NCBI GenBank assembly: GCA_963575745.1
Contig: CAUYUJ010022525.1
Span: 27,501-67,597, forward strand
DNA length: 40,097 bases
Reading direction: 5' to 3'
DNA from: Prorocentrum cordatum
Taxonomy: Eukaryota; Sar; Dinophyceae; Prorocentrales; Prorocentraceae
Shown: positions 1 through 11,044 of the stretch, one piece after another
Layout of the letters: each line of letters begins with the position of its first letter
Position numbering within the stretch: the first letter of the stretch is position 1
Notes under the pieces: generated by a model
Told to the model about the DNA's origin: nothing
Seen by the model: the letters and a program-made list of their open reading frames with translations, nothing else
Database searches by the model: none
Translations under genes and position numbers: made by a program

Positions 1-1200
1 ACCATGGCTACCTTCTCTAGTGAAACGCATGTGCGCGTACCACGCAATTTGAGAATCAAACGTGAGTCCACATACTGCCCCGCTACTAGCAGTTTCATTA
101 CATACCCATACAGGTGCAGGTGGCGGTTCAGGTAGCTGCTCATCTTGTACATCCTTTGGTTCATGTAGCGCTCGACCACTAGCATCAAGAACTCCCTCCC
201 AGAAAAAATGACGTAGTTTAGCGACATTAAGTTTGAGGAACTTCTCACTGAACTGCGGAGTGAACACCTTGAAAACCTTGCCCTCCATCTCGTCTAAAAG
301 CTCTTTGCCTTTTTCGAGGTGAATAATCGAACTAATGTCGTTCGCCGCCTGCAGGGCCCAGGGGTTCCCTTGGTATGTACCATCAGAGTCTCGATGAAGC
401 TGCCAATCCACCACAGTCGGGGTCTGCTCATCAGGAAGTTGCCCAAGCATTGCCGCCACAAGTTGCCGATTTTCTTGCCGAGATTGGGTAATTTGCTGCA
501 GCCAAGTTAACCGTCGTATTCGTAGTTCCAGCTGAGATGGAATCAATCCCAGCCTCCCCCACACCTGTCGTGTTTGCAACGCTGTGTATTTAATACCCCC
601 ATCAGGCCGAGCTTGTTTAAGCGTAGCGTCCCTCTTAAGAAGCTTCCTCCCCCACATCAGCAACAACCCATCGATCATGTCATAGTCACTCGCCAAGGGG
701 ATGAAAGCTTCCATGCCACTCAAAGCCGCACCCTGGACCCTCGCCTGGAACACAATCAGTAAGATATGCCTGGGATTTCGAGGACGATACCAAAAGTTGC
801 CCATGGAGTACCAGGCCCTATACATATGCTTCTTGATTGCATGCCTCTGTTGTGATGTGGTTGAGTTATGATGAAAGTGAATGCCAAGATATGGTGCATG
901 CTGACAAACATGGCCGGCTACATCACGCGTACATTGTGCAGATGTGAAGCGTCTCGACTGCGTGTGAGCTCCAACTCCAACAAATCGAGGAACGACATGT
1001 TGCTTGCTGGTATTATGTGCACCCCCTACTGTAGACAGGCACTCGTCTAAGTCCTGGCTCGCACCATTCACAGCCTTGACCATTCCTTCCGCTGTCCGAG
1101 ACACACACTTGTGAGCTATATCATCCATGAATACCGTCGTGCTGATGTCAACCTTTTCTTCTGGGTCTTCTCCGAGGGGATCTGAACACATGAGGTGCTG
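1..1200 (-). pseudogene. LINE copy 1: RT motif C, thumb and C-terminal C2H2-like finger (partial)
   Basis: Translating the minus strand from about 1200 gives one frame open to position 1 with no stop. RT motif C is VFMDDIAHK (about 1114-1137), so both catalytic aspartates are kept. It is followed by TSKQHVV and a long region with typical post-RT features: an LGIHFHH block, AIKKHMYRAWYSMGNFWY, and a WGRLGLIPSQLELRIRRL helix. Near the edge, VWVCNETA...VCGLTFDSQIAWYAHMR is spaced like a C2H2 finger, as at the end of many LINE ORF2 proteins. This frame differs from the one carrying motif A, so a one-base frameshift lies near 1200. The coding sequence continues beyond the window. Confidence 0.82.
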
Positions 1201-3529
1201 ACCATCAACTTTGGCATGCTGGAGGTCAAGCCACGGGGCGAGCACGCATCTATCGAACGTGCGCGTGTATTTAGTAGGTCTTGCTTGCTGGCCTTGCAGA
1301 ACCCTTTCTCCCACCCGAAAATGTCCCTCCCATCCGCGCACTCCAATGATATAATACTATTGCGATTGTATGCATGCCCAATAGACACATCCCTTGGATC
1401 TAGATGTAGATAGTCTGTGTCATCACAGGCGGTAGCCGATATACTGCCAAACGCGTTGGCCTGGTCGTAGAATATGGTGCAATGTGACTTCTTAAGCTGT
1501 GTCAATCGCCAACTGGATATAAGTTGTATGCGGATTGCCGACTCTCTCCTACGATGCCGAAGGCCTCCATGCAGATACGGGGGGTACAGTTTGTCCGAAT
1601 AATATATCTCACCACGAAGACCCACGTACTTAGACAACGCCTTGCTTCACTGGCAGGTTCGGTGTACTAGTCGCAATGCCTTCATGCCCGTTTTGTCCGT
1701 CGGCTTGGGGAGACAGCAACCTGACGACCTCAACCAATCCAGGGGTACTTTACAACTGCCCCTGACGTCCCACAAGAACCCCCTCACGCGTCTTTCAAAC
1801 CAACTCATGGAAGGGATATCCGCACAAAACGCCTGCTGTTGATCACGGTACCTGCGATCTCGCCGAGCGGGGTGGAGCAGCATCCGAAAGATCTCGAGAG
1901 GGAGACTCCAGCTTGGCACCGTTTTGCGGTACTTCATACTAGGTAGAGCGGCACGGGCTCCAGAGAGGTCGCTCAGGGCCTCATCCTTAAAGCCAGGCTC
2001 ATATATGTTATAGCCCAAGCCCTCCTCATGTCGATCAGGTGGGAAGTTGGCTACTTCTACCATCTCGCACGATTGGCCGCCCTCTCGTCCCGGCTGTGCA
2101 AGATGCTCACGCCATATCTCTCGTGTGGGCCTATACGACAGATGTGTGTTGTAGAACTTTTTCCCAGGACCCACCGATGTGCATGCTAAGCGCCGTGTGA
2201 GTCTGTGTGCATAACTCCACTGCTGCTGTCGAAGGGCTTCTCGAAGCTGCTCAGCTAGATCCTCCATCCTCAGCTCTTGTTTCCTCCTCCTCTCAGTCCT
2301 GACCTGCCGAGTGATCCTGAAAAGCTGCTGCTGCGTGCTGGTGAGCTCCTGCTGCTGCTCCTCAGTGAGTGTGCCGATGTGTTGTCGAAGGCGCGCACGC
2401 TCACGTAGAAGATCTTGCTGTGCTTGCCTTGCCTGAGTATATGCGCTATCGTGTTCTTGAACGTGCTGAGCAAAGTACCCAAGAGCTAATGGTCGGAACG
2501 CAGGCATGAGTGCCTCCCAAGCTTGATCAGGTGTAGCCTTACCCTCAAGTGCCTTCCATTGGGGGTAGGTATTATAGCACATGTCCTCTACCTCCTTCAA
2601 GAACCGCCCTCGCCAAAGCCCCTTCACCACTCCATCCACCATCCTGTCCATGTCCCACCTCTCCTCCTTCTTCCTCCTCTGCGAATGCGGGAACGAAAGG
2701 ATGTAGTCTACCTGTACAAGAAGCGGATAGTGGTCCCATCGCTGACGAATCGGAACAAGTTGTAGTGCTCGACCCTGCTTTTCTAGAATACGGCATTTGC
2801 GAGCATGAGACAACCACGAATAGGGAGCGCCAACATAATCTTTTCTGCTCTGAGACTGCCGTCCATAGAAGTTCGCCTGTCCACCTATATACGTATTGAC
2901 GAGGCAGAGGCCGAAGTCTTCCATGTATCCACGGAGCTTGTGCATGCAGTAATGCTCTGGTGCAGGGTTAAGCGGGCCTATCGGATTCATAGCGTCAACT
3001 ACATGGTCAGGAGGAGGAATGCCTGAATGGTCATTTACGTCGCCGCCGAAGATAATTGAACATCTATTGGGTTGCTCGCCGCTAATCTTGCGCATCCATT
3101 CGATCATGGCATCCACCGTCTTATTATATACTAGATTACGTCGCGCAGTCGTAGGTCGCGGTGGAAAGTAGACTACGAAGCACAATAAATGAAAGCGTCC
3201 CGATCTCAACAAGACCGCCCCCAGTCTGCCCTGCAAGGCCGTAGGTGGCGAATACTTTGCTAGAATATGGGGCACACGAAGAGATCTTTTGCGCAACCGA
3301 ATCTGCACACCTGCATGCGCTGTAGTGAACGGGAACGGCCGTAACCCCAATTGAGGATATGATGCGCGCGGTCCACAATACTCGTGCATGTGTCGTCCGT
3401 GTATCTGCGTCTCAGCCTGGTGCCCACGATGAATTGTATGTCCTTCGTGTCGTACGCTGTGCTGACCTCCTCCGCCCTCCCATGTTGCACGAGCGAGCAC
3501 ACATTGTACACAACAAAACTCCATGCCAT
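1200..3529 (-). pseudogene. LINE copy 1: endonuclease and first half of reverse transcriptase
   Basis: The endonuclease would nick target DNA, and the RT would copy the LINE RNA at the nick. The first ATG of the conserved part is at 3529 and reads MAWSFVVYNVCSL, the N-terminal strand of an endonuclease/exonuclease/phosphatase fold. Near 3340 the conserved reading moves to another frame. The motif FGGDVNDHSG (about 3035-3056) supplies the usual GD.N of the active site. QRWDHYPLLVQV (about 2725-2760) has the terminal D-H pair. A Gln/Arg-rich helix follows (about 2480-2220). The RT begins near 1740 with LPKPTDKTGMKALRLVH. It is interrupted by TGA at 1647-1649 and resumes with RT motif A, FYDQANAFGS (about 1450-1485). 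PRGLTSSMPKL near 1220 lies where motif B is expected. The breaks argue for a pseudogene; the domain call itself is firm. Confidence 0.82.
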
Positions 3530-3655
3530 GTGGGATAGTGGGGGGGATGGCAGAAGGATGGGGGACAGGAAGAGTGCGCAGGCGGCGAGCCCGCAGGATG
3601 GGATCATTCGGCACGGAGAAAGGACGGCACCTCAGCCAGGGCACCTGGGAATGAG

Positions 3656-3730
3656 GAGGAGGCGAAGGAGGAGGAATATGAGGAGGAGGAGGAGGAGGAG
3701 GAGGATCGGAGGAGGAGGAGGAGGACCCCT
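3656..3730. repeat. (GGA)n microsatellite
   Basis: About 75 bases of GGA/GAG repeats with a few interruptions, lying directly upstream of the minus-strand LINE copy. Apparent Ser-rich or Arg-rich frames through it are artefacts of the repeat. Confidence 0.9.
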
Positions 3731-4305
3731 ACCTCCTCGCGTCGTGACAAAACATCACGACGGGAAGTTTTCGGCCATTGTAAGACTTTGGGCATATTTG
3801 AGATGTCGGTTGTTTTCGGTACGTGTTGTCCTGTCATCGTCTGCCAGAACACCCTGACATGCGATGTCCTGATTTGTCAATTCGGGGTCCCTGGAAGTCT
3901 CGTCTCGACCATGTCCCCAGGACCGATTTTCTCATCTCGAGTACTTGTTTGACGCTCCCGGGCCCGGGCGAGGGCTCTCGGACCAGAGGCCGAAAATTGC
4001 TGCAAGACCTCCCGTCGTCACAGCCCAAACGAAGAGAAGGATGGCTCACTTTTCTGAGGGTACCGTTGCATCCCTGCCTCTTCGGTCCATCTGCAAATAG
4101 CCCATTCCAATAGCCAGCCCCGCTCGAAAAGCTTCGGCATGGGCGTCCAAAGGGCGGCTCCACCCAAACGTAGATACAATGCGTGCGTCGCCCCGAAAGG
4201 GACGACGCGCGCGCCGAGAAGTCTTATAGTCAGACTGAGGGGGCCGAACGTTCATTCATTGTCCCTGGGTGCGTGGCTGAAGTGAGAATCCGTGGTGAGG
4301 ATTAT
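3731..4305. other. No gene seen
   Basis: Mixed-composition sequence between the GGA tract and the TTG tract. Short open frames exist on both strands, but none shows a recognisable motif, repeat or splice context. Confidence 0.6.
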
Positions 4306-4309
4306 GCTT

Positions 4310-4350
4310 GTTGCGTTGTTTTTGTTGTTGCTGTTGTTATTGGTATTGCT

Positions 4351-4383
<33 letters not shown>

Positions 4384-4440
4384 ATGTTATTGTTGTTGTT
4401 GCTGTTGTTGCTGCTGTTGTTGTAGTTGTTGTTGTTGTTG
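4310..4440. repeat. (TTG)n microsatellite heading composite array 1
   Basis: About 130 bases, mostly TTG with some CTG/ATT interruptions. About 150 bases later comes a (CAA)n run (4591-4613), the reverse complement of this tract, so the two could pair as a stem around the intervening leader. The same TTG - leader - CAA - array order is repeated near 5800-5980. Confidence 0.88.
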
Positions 4441-4599
4441 AACTCTCGTTTCTGAAGAATACTTATCGTTGACCCCCCTCACCGGTGCATACTGTTTTTT
4501 CTCAATCAAAGTGTGCCCCTCGACGTTCGCACCCTGTTTTTTGACAGGGGAAGTCTTCCTGTTCAAATTGTGCCCTTGGCCCCCCAGATTACAACAACA

Positions 4600-5110
4600 A
4601 CAACAACAACAACGGCTCCCGCTTGAGACTTCCTCCAACTGTATTCAGGACCCCCGCTCCCGCTTGAGACGTCCTCACAGTTTACTCAGGATCGGTGCTC
4701 CCGCTTGCGACTTCCTTGCAATTTAGTCAGGACCCCCGCTCTCACCTGAGATTTCCTTACCATTTACTCAGGAAAGGCGCTCCCACATGAGACTCCTTTG
4801 CAATTGAGTCAAGACTTCTTCGCAGTTTAATCAAGACCCCCGCTCCTGCCAGAGAACCCTTCATATTTTATTCAGGAATTGCGCTCTCGCCTATGACTTC
4901 CGTGCAGCTTATTCAGAAATCGCGCTTTCGACGATCAGGAAACACGCTGCGCCATGGACGCCGTCACAATTTACTTTGGAATCGCGCTCGCGCCATACTC
5001 AGGCCCCCGCTTAAATGTCCCACCCGCCGGACCCGCCCGTCAGGGGATCGCCCGCCCGTCGTGGGTTCCCGCCCGAGACTTCATTCAGGAACGGCGCTTT
5101 CGCCCAGGAC
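4600..5110. repeat. 41-bp minisatellite array (composite array 1)
   Basis: The core GCTCCCGCTTGAGACTTCCT recurs at 4615, 4656, 4697, 4738 and 4779, a constant 41-bp period. It then recurs, more degenerate, at about 4842, 4883 and 4924. Between the cores lies an AT-richer spacer, such as CAATTTAGTCAGGA. The same core appears in the arrays at 5970-6990 and 7330-7640, so these are related satellites with different periods. Confidence 0.85.
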
Positions 5111-5129
5111 TTCCTGGAACGTTCACGCT

Positions 5130-5309
5130 CTTACCTTCATGTTCCTCCTCCGTCTCCCTCCTCCCTCCTCTCCTCCCTTCTCTCTCCCTCCTCTCTTCCC
5201 TCATCCTTATGCCTCTCTGCCCTATCCCCTCTCCCTCCTCTCCCTCCTCCCTTCTCCCTCCCCTCTCCTGCCTCCTCCCTCTTTTTTTGTTTTCTCCTCT
5301 CTCTCTCTC

Positions 5310-5350
<41 letters not shown>

Positions 5351-5357
5351 GTCCCTT

Positions 5358-5389
<32 letters not shown>

Positions 5390-5565
5390 CCCTCTCTCTC
5401 TCTCCCTCTCTTTCTCTACCTCTCTTATATGTCTGTCCTCTCTCTCCCTCTCTCTGCCTCTAATCAACCGCCCCCCCCTTCGCTCCTTCTCTCCTGGCGT
5501 TTTCCCTCTTCCTTCGTCCCTCCCCCTCCCTTCCTCTTATTCTCCCTCGTTCTCCCCCTCCTTTT
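5130..5565. repeat. Polypyrimidine / (TC)n tract
   Basis: About 430 bases almost entirely C and T on the plus strand, with long uninterrupted CT runs at 5295-5350 and 5365-5410. Ser/Leu/Pro-rich open frames through it on the plus strand and Glu/Arg-rich frames on the minus strand are repeat artefacts. Confidence 0.9.
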
Positions 5566-5870
5566 CTTGCAGGGCCCACGCCAATCCCACACGCCAGTTT
5601 CAATGGCGGGCACATGTACGCCTACGAAGGATTGTCCGCCCGTTCAGGTTTGCCCGCCTGTCTAAGCCCGCCGCCCCCCGCAGAGAGAAATAATCCGCCA
5701 AAACGGGGTGTGATCGAAGACAAAAAGGGCGGATATCGAGGCTGTGGGAAACTCGTTTTGAATGACACACGGGCAAGTAAGAGCGAACAGTCTTAGAATG
5801 ATTGTTGCTGTTCTTGTTGCTGTTGGATGTTAATTACGAAACAAGTATTGTTGTTGGGCCCCTTATAGGC
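5566..5870. other. Spacer with imperfect TTG run, no gene seen
   Basis: No recognisable coding sequence. An imperfect TTG/CTG run at about 5800-5850 repeats the arrangement seen at 4310 and introduces the second composite array. Confidence 0.55.
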
Positions 5871-5875
5871 GCCCT

Positions 5876-6990
5876 GGCGCTCTCGCCGAGACGTCGGCTG
5901 CATTTTCATTGAAAATGAGGCTCACGCTCGATCGATTTGGGGGACCGCCCAAACTGGCCCCCAAACAACAACAACAACGCTCCCGCTCGAGACTTCCTTT
6001 TTTTGTCAAGGCTGGTGTTCTTGCTCGCCGCCGAAAGCCGCCGTCGTAACAAAACCAGCGCTCCCGCTCGAGACTTCCTCCCGTTTTACCTTGGGTTGGC
6101 GCGCTAGTCTTTCCCTCATCGGCGCCGCCCCCAGCAAAAACAACGCTCCCGCTCGAGGCCTCCTCCCTTTTTTATGCAAGGCGGTGCTCCCCCTCGCCGC
6201 CGACAACCGCCGACCCGACAAAACCAGCGCTCCCGCCCGAGACGTCCTTCCCTTTTACGGTGGGCCGGCGCCCTACTCTCTTTTGAGTTGGCGCCGCTCC
6301 CAGCAAGAACAACGCTCCCGCTCGAGATTTCCTTTTTATTTCCTCGGGACGGTGCTGTTCCTCGCCGCCAGCAGCCCACGTCCCGACAAAACCACGGCTC
6401 CCGATCGATGCTTCCCCCCTTCTTACTCAAGGCGGTGTTCCTCTTCGCCGCCGAAAACCGCCGCCCCGACAAAATCAGCGCTCCCGCCCGAGATTTTCTT
6501 CCGTTGTAGGTTGGATTGGCGCCCTACTCTCTTTTGAATTGGCGCCGCTTCCAGCAAGAACAGCGCTCCCGCTCGAGATTTCCTTTTTATTTCCTCGGGA
6601 CGGTGCTGTTCCTCGCCGCCGACAGCTCCCGTCCCGACAAAACCATGGCTCCCGCTCGATGCTTCCTCCTTTCTTACTCAAGGCGGTGTTCCTCCTCGCC
6701 GCCGAAAGCCGCCGTCCCAGCAAAACCAGCGCTCCCGCTCGAGATGTCGTTTTGTTTTACGCCGGACTCGCGCCCTACTCTCTTCAGCAGTGGCGCCGCT
6801 CCCAGCAACAACAGCAGCCCTGCTCGAGACTTCCCCCCTTTGTAACTATTCAGGGCCAGGTCCTTGCCTCACCGCCGACAGCCCCCATCCCCACCAAGGC
6901 AACCCTGTCGTTCGATACTTCCTTGTGTTTTACCTTTGCTAGGGTTCCACTGGCGGTCTCGCATCGGCGCAGCAAGGCGCGGGCGTGTGT
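5876..6990. repeat. 84-bp satellite with 251-bp higher-order unit (composite array 2)
   Basis: A leader (5876-5975) and a short CAA run are followed by copies of GCTCCCGCTCGAG at 6060, 6145, 6229, 6314, 6397, 6480, 6565, 6648 and 6731, a period of 83-85 bases. Every third unit is more alike: the block starting GGCGCCGCTCCCAGCAA recurs at 6290, 6541 and 6792, exactly 251 bases apart. Homogenisation of three-unit blocks implies unequal exchange or rolling replication. Copies after about 6850 are degenerate. Confidence 0.85.
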
Positions 6991-7226
6991 TTTCGAGGCG
7001 GGATATGTTGAAATTCCTCGGAGGAGGTGTTTGCAAGACCTCATTGCGCGGGAGATCCGGGAATGCGAATAACGGGCCGCGTTATAGAACAAAAGTCCCC
7101 CATGATGTGGATGGTTATCATGATGGTCGCATGCTTCGTTGGAAACATCGCGCATGAGGGTAAAATGATTTCTGCTGTTGAATATTCACTTCTAGAAAAT
7201 ATTTATTTTTGATCTCCGAAAGCGGT

Positions 7227-7640
7227 TCTGGGCGCTCTCGCTTCGACGTAGGCTACATTTTCTCTGCAACGAGGCTACCGTTCGAGCGTTGGCTTGACCC
7301 TAAAAGTGCGCCCTAGGAGGCCCAGCTACGACAACAACGGCTCCCGCTCGATATTTCCTCACAATTTACTCCGAGACACCCTGGCCAGAAAGGCCTCCGA
7401 ACTCAGGAACGGCGCTCTCGCTCGAGACCTCTTCGCAACTCAATCAAGTTGGCGGGGGCTCAGCCACGACGACAAAGGCTCCTACTCGATACGTCTTCGC
7501 GATTTACTCCGAGAGCCCCTGGTCAGGAAGGCCGAACTCAGGAACGGCGCTCTCGCTCGAGCCTTCCTCATGTCTCAGTCAAATTGGTGGAGGCCCACAT
7601 GCGACGACAAGGGCTCCCATTCGATACTTCCTCAACATGT
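7227..7640. repeat. 135-bp satellite (composite array 3)
   Basis: The leader at 7227-7330 resembles that at 5876-5975: both begin with a GCGCTCTCGC block and contain a CATTTTC...GAGGCT segment. It is followed by CAACAACGGCTCCCGCTCGA and then by units carrying GGAACGGCGCTCTCGCTCGAG at 7406 and 7541, 135 bases apart. It grades into the GC-rich minisatellite at 7640. Confidence 0.75.
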
Positions 7641-9695
7641 ACTCGCAAAAGGCCCTTGCCCACCGCGGTCCTGGCGCGCTGCCCACTGAGACCCCCAACA
7701 CACAAGCCACTGAGGCCCAGAGTAAACCCACAGGGACCGTAGCATGCTGCATGCAAGCCCTTCGGCACAACCCGCAAAGGTGCCAAGCGCGCCCACAGAG
7801 GCTCCACCGCGTTGACCACAGAGGCCCCAGGCGCGCCCACAGAGGGCCCAGCGCGCTGCCCATTGAGGCCCCCGACACAGCCCACAGAGGCTCCAGCCCA
7901 CAGAGGCCCCAAGCGCGCCCACACAGGCCCCAGCGCGCTGCCCACCGAGGCCTTCCGGTGCAGCCCACAGAGGCCCAAACCCCCGCCCCAAGCATGCCCA
8001 CGGAGGCCCCAACGTGCCGCCCACGGAGGCCCCCCGTTCTACAGAGGCCCCCGACACAGCTCACAGAGGGCCCAAGCGCGCCCACAGAGGCCCCAGCCTG
8101 CAGAGGCCCCAAGCGCGCCCACAGAGGCTCCCGCGCGCTGCCCACTGCGGCCCCCGACACAGCCCACAGAGGCCCCGAGCGTGCCCCCCAGCGCGCTGCC
8201 CACTGAGGCCCCGACTTCTTATAGAGGCCCCACACGCGCCCGCAGAGGCTCCTGCCCACAGAGGCGCCAAGCGCGCCGAGGCCCCCCGCACGCTGCTCAC
8301 TGAAGCCCTCCAGCACAGCCCACAAAGGTCCCAGCGCGTCCACAGAGGCCCCAGCCCACAGAGGCCCAAACGCGCCCGCAGAGGCCCCAAGCGCGGCGCC
8401 CACAGAGGCCCCAGCGCGTTGCCCACTTAGGCTTCAGCCCACAAGCCCTAAGCGCGCCCACGGAATCTCCAGCGCGCTGCCTACTGAGGCCCCCCGACAA
8501 CGCCCACAGAGGCCCCGCGCGCCCCCACAGAAGCCCCAGCCCACACAGAGACCCCAGCCGACACAGCTCACAGAGGCCCCAAGCGCGCCCACAGAGACCT
8601 TAGCCCGCAGAGGCGCGCCCACAGAGGCCCCAGCGCGCTGTCCAATGAGGCTCCCGACGCAGCCCACAGAGGCCCCAGCCCACAGAGGCCCCAAGCGCGC
8701 CCACAGAGGCCCCAGCGCGCTGCCGACCGAGGCCCCCGACACGGCCCACAAAGGCCCCAAGCGCGCCCACAGAGGCCTCAGCCCGCAGAGGCCCCGAGCC
8801 CGCCCACAGAGGGCCCAGCGCGCTGCCCACTGAAGCCCCGCGACGCAGCCCACTGATGCCCCAAGGGCGCCGACAGAGGCCTCAGCCCGCAGAGGCCCCA
8901 AGTGCGCCCACAGAGGCCCCGGCGCGCTGCCCACTGAGGCTCCCGACGCAGCCCACAGAGGCCCCGGCCCACAGAGGCCCCAAGCGCGCTCACAGTTACT
9001 CCAGCGCGCTGCCCACTGAGGCCCCCTGACACAGCCCACAGATGCCCCAAGGGTGCCCACAGAGGCCCCAGCGCGCTGTCCAATGAGGCTCCCCACGCAG
9101 CCCACAGAGGCCCCAGCCCACAGAGGCCTCAAGCGCGCCCACAGAGGCCCCCGCGCGCTGCCCACTGAGGCCCCCGACGCAGCCCACAGATGCCCCAAGC
9201 GCGCCCACAGAGGCATTAGCCCGCAGAGGCCCCATGCGCGCTCACAGAGGCCCCGACGCGCTGTCCTCTAAGGCCCCCGACGCAGCCTACAGAGGCCCCC
9301 CGAGCGCGCCCACGGAGGCCCCAGCGCGCTGCCCACTGAGGCCCCGACTTCCCACAGACGCCCCCCACGCGCCCACTGATGCCCCTGCCTACAGAGGCGC
9401 CAAGCGTGCCGAGGCTGCCGCCCGCTGCCCTCTGAGAGTCGTCAAGCGAGCCCACGGCCCCCGCGCGCTTCCCACCGAGTCATCCGACACAGCCCACTGA
9501 GGCCCCCCGACGCAGCCCACAGAGGCCTTAGCCCGCAGAGGCCCCAAGCGCGCCCACAGAGGCCCCAGCGCGCTGCCCACTGAGGTTCCCGACGCAGCCC
9601 ACAGAGGCCCCAGCCCACAGAGGCCTCAAGGGCGCCCACAGAGGCCCCCGCGCGCTGCCCACTGAGGCCTTCCGAAACAACCCGCAGAGGTCTTG
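7640..9695. repeat. 2-kb GC-rich minisatellite of 16-23-bp units
   Basis: Variants of CCCACAGAGGCCCCAAGCGCG alternate with CCCACTGAGGCCCCCGACACAG-type units for about 2 kb. Unit lengths of 16, 21, 22 and 23 combine into larger blocks of roughly 80 bases that recur with shuffling. Stops are rare in most frames because the motif lacks T-rich words. Long open frames, such as Gly/Ala/Leu/Trp-rich ones on the minus strand, follow from the repeat and are not evidence of a protein. Confidence 0.92.
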
Positions 9696-9929
9696 CTGAC
9701 TCGATGTGTCGCCGCGGGGCGGACGACAGGGTAGGACATAGGGAAAGGAGGGAGTACGCAATCTGCTGCGCGCAGCTAGTTTCCGCCCCGCCGCCGGGCC
9801 CAGTACCCGATGCATGGGCGCCTCCTGGCGCCAGGAGGTGCCAGCAAAACCAGCAACGCGCGCTGATCCTCTACCCTGCCTTTGCTATCCTGCCTTTTCC
9901 TTGGCATCGCTCGACCGTGTGCACTGTTT

Positions 9930-10130
9930 CTCGGCGAGGACCACCGAGGAACATCAAGCAAAAAAACACGCGCACAGCATCGACAAATGCACGCGGAAGG
10001 GGCGTCCGAGCGATGGCGAGTTTCGTTTAGGACCGCCGAGGAGCATCCTGGATCATCGAGCAAAGCCACACGCACGAAATCGAGAAGTGCACGCGGAAGG
10101 GATGTCCGAGCAATGGCGAGTTTCGCTTCC
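9930..10130. repeat. Tandem duplication of about 100 bp
   Basis: Two diverged copies share ACCGAGGA.CATC, GCACGCGGAAGG (9989 and 10089) and ATGGCGAGTTTCG, in the same order and about 100 bases apart. No gene is recognisable in or next to it. Confidence 0.75.
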
Positions 10131-10438
10131 CCCGAGCGGAGCATAGCCCGCGCGCGCGTCCACATCCTGTCTCCGCTTCCGCCGCGGCTACTGCGGCGCC
10201 GCGGCTCGTGCTCCCGCACGGCTCCGCTCGGGCCGCCGCCGCGGCCGCCGCCAACGTTGCCGGCGTCGAGCGCCGTCGTCGAGCATGGTCGTCGAGCGTC
10301 GACGCCGCGCGGCCTCGCGCGTCGAGCGTCGCGTGCCCCAGGTGGGCTCCACGCCGCGTGGCGGCTGGCGCCCGGCGTGACCCGCCCGCGGGGCCGCCCC
10401 CGCCGCAGAGGCGCCCCAGACCGCCGCCCAGCACCCCT

Positions 10439-10630
10439 CCTCGGGGCTCACGAGACGGGGTGTGGTGTGGGCGGGGGCTGGCGTGGAGGAGCGGTCTCCT
10501 CCTCCTCCTCCTCCTGCTTCTCCTTCTCCTCCTCCTCCTCCTCCTCCTCCTCCTCCTCCTCCTCCTCCTCCTCCTCCTCCTCGGGGCTCAAGAGAGGGGG
10601 TGTGGGGTGGGCGGGGGGGCCGGCCTGGAG
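10439..10630. repeat. (TCC)n tract flanked by a direct repeat
   Basis: A TCC tract (about 10495-10580) is flanked on both sides by near-identical sequence beginning CCTCGGGGCTCA and continuing through GGGGTGTGG.GTGGGCGGG, at about 10439 and 10578. This looks like duplication of a segment together with its adjoining microsatellite. Confidence 0.75.
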
Positions 10631-10849
10631 GCGCGCAAGCGACTTGCAGCGCGGTGGGCTCGGCTTCCCCGACAAGCCTGGATGTCGTTTCCGTGCAGCC
10701 GTGCTGCCGGGCACCCCTCCCGGGAACCCAGAGCGCCAGATCCTGCAGGAGCCTGCAGGGCCAGGGGTGCACTGACCCGGGGTTGGGTGCAGGATCCTGC
10801 AGGATCCTGACTGACCCGGGTTTGCCTTCACCCGGGTCAATAGATTCCC

Positions 10850-10975
10850 GGCCTCCTCCTCGTCCTCGTATTCGTCGTCGTCCTCCTCGTCCTCGTCCTT
10901 CTCGTTCGTCATCATCCTCCTCGTTCGTTATCGTCTTCCTTCTCAACCTCGTCCTCCTCCTCCTCCTCCACCCGA
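10850..10975. repeat. (TCC/TCG)n tract
   Basis: Interrupted trinucleotide tract of TCC, TCG and TTC units. The preceding 10730-10830 holds short palindromic repeats of CCTGCAGG and GGATCCTG type. Confidence 0.8.
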
Positions 10976-11044
10976 GGCTGGTCGAAAAGGCGGGCCAGGC
11001 GTTTCGCTTGATACTTCCTTACCACTTGTGACCTTGAAGCTTAA

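Larger units (their letters stand above)
1..3607 (-). mobile_element. Decayed LINE (non-LTR retrotransposon), copy 1, 3' end outside the window
   Basis: Read on the minus strand, the order is AP-type endonuclease, a charged coiled-coil linker, reverse transcriptase and a C-terminal Cys/His region. This is the usual order for a LINE ORF2 with an apurinic-like endonuclease. The conserved parts lie in three frames: about 3529-3340, about 3340-1200 and about 1200-1. One in-frame TGA lies at 1647-1649. At least two frameshifts plus a stop mean this copy is dead unless the assembly is wrong. The left end is cut by the window edge while still coding, so the 3' UTR and tail are not visible. No target-site duplication can be checked. 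The 5' side merges into a GGA microsatellite at about 3656. Confidence 0.85.

Noticed and set aside
7579-9216. Long minus-strand frames rich in Gly, Ala, Leu and Trp, and plus-strand frames rich in Pro, Arg and His
   Set aside because: They follow directly from the stop-poor minisatellite in several frames at once. No motif, splice site or leader supports a gene.
10188-10946. 252-codon minus-strand frame with long Gly and Glu runs
   Set aside because: It spans two TCC tracts and a duplicated flank. The amino-acid runs are microsatellite translation.
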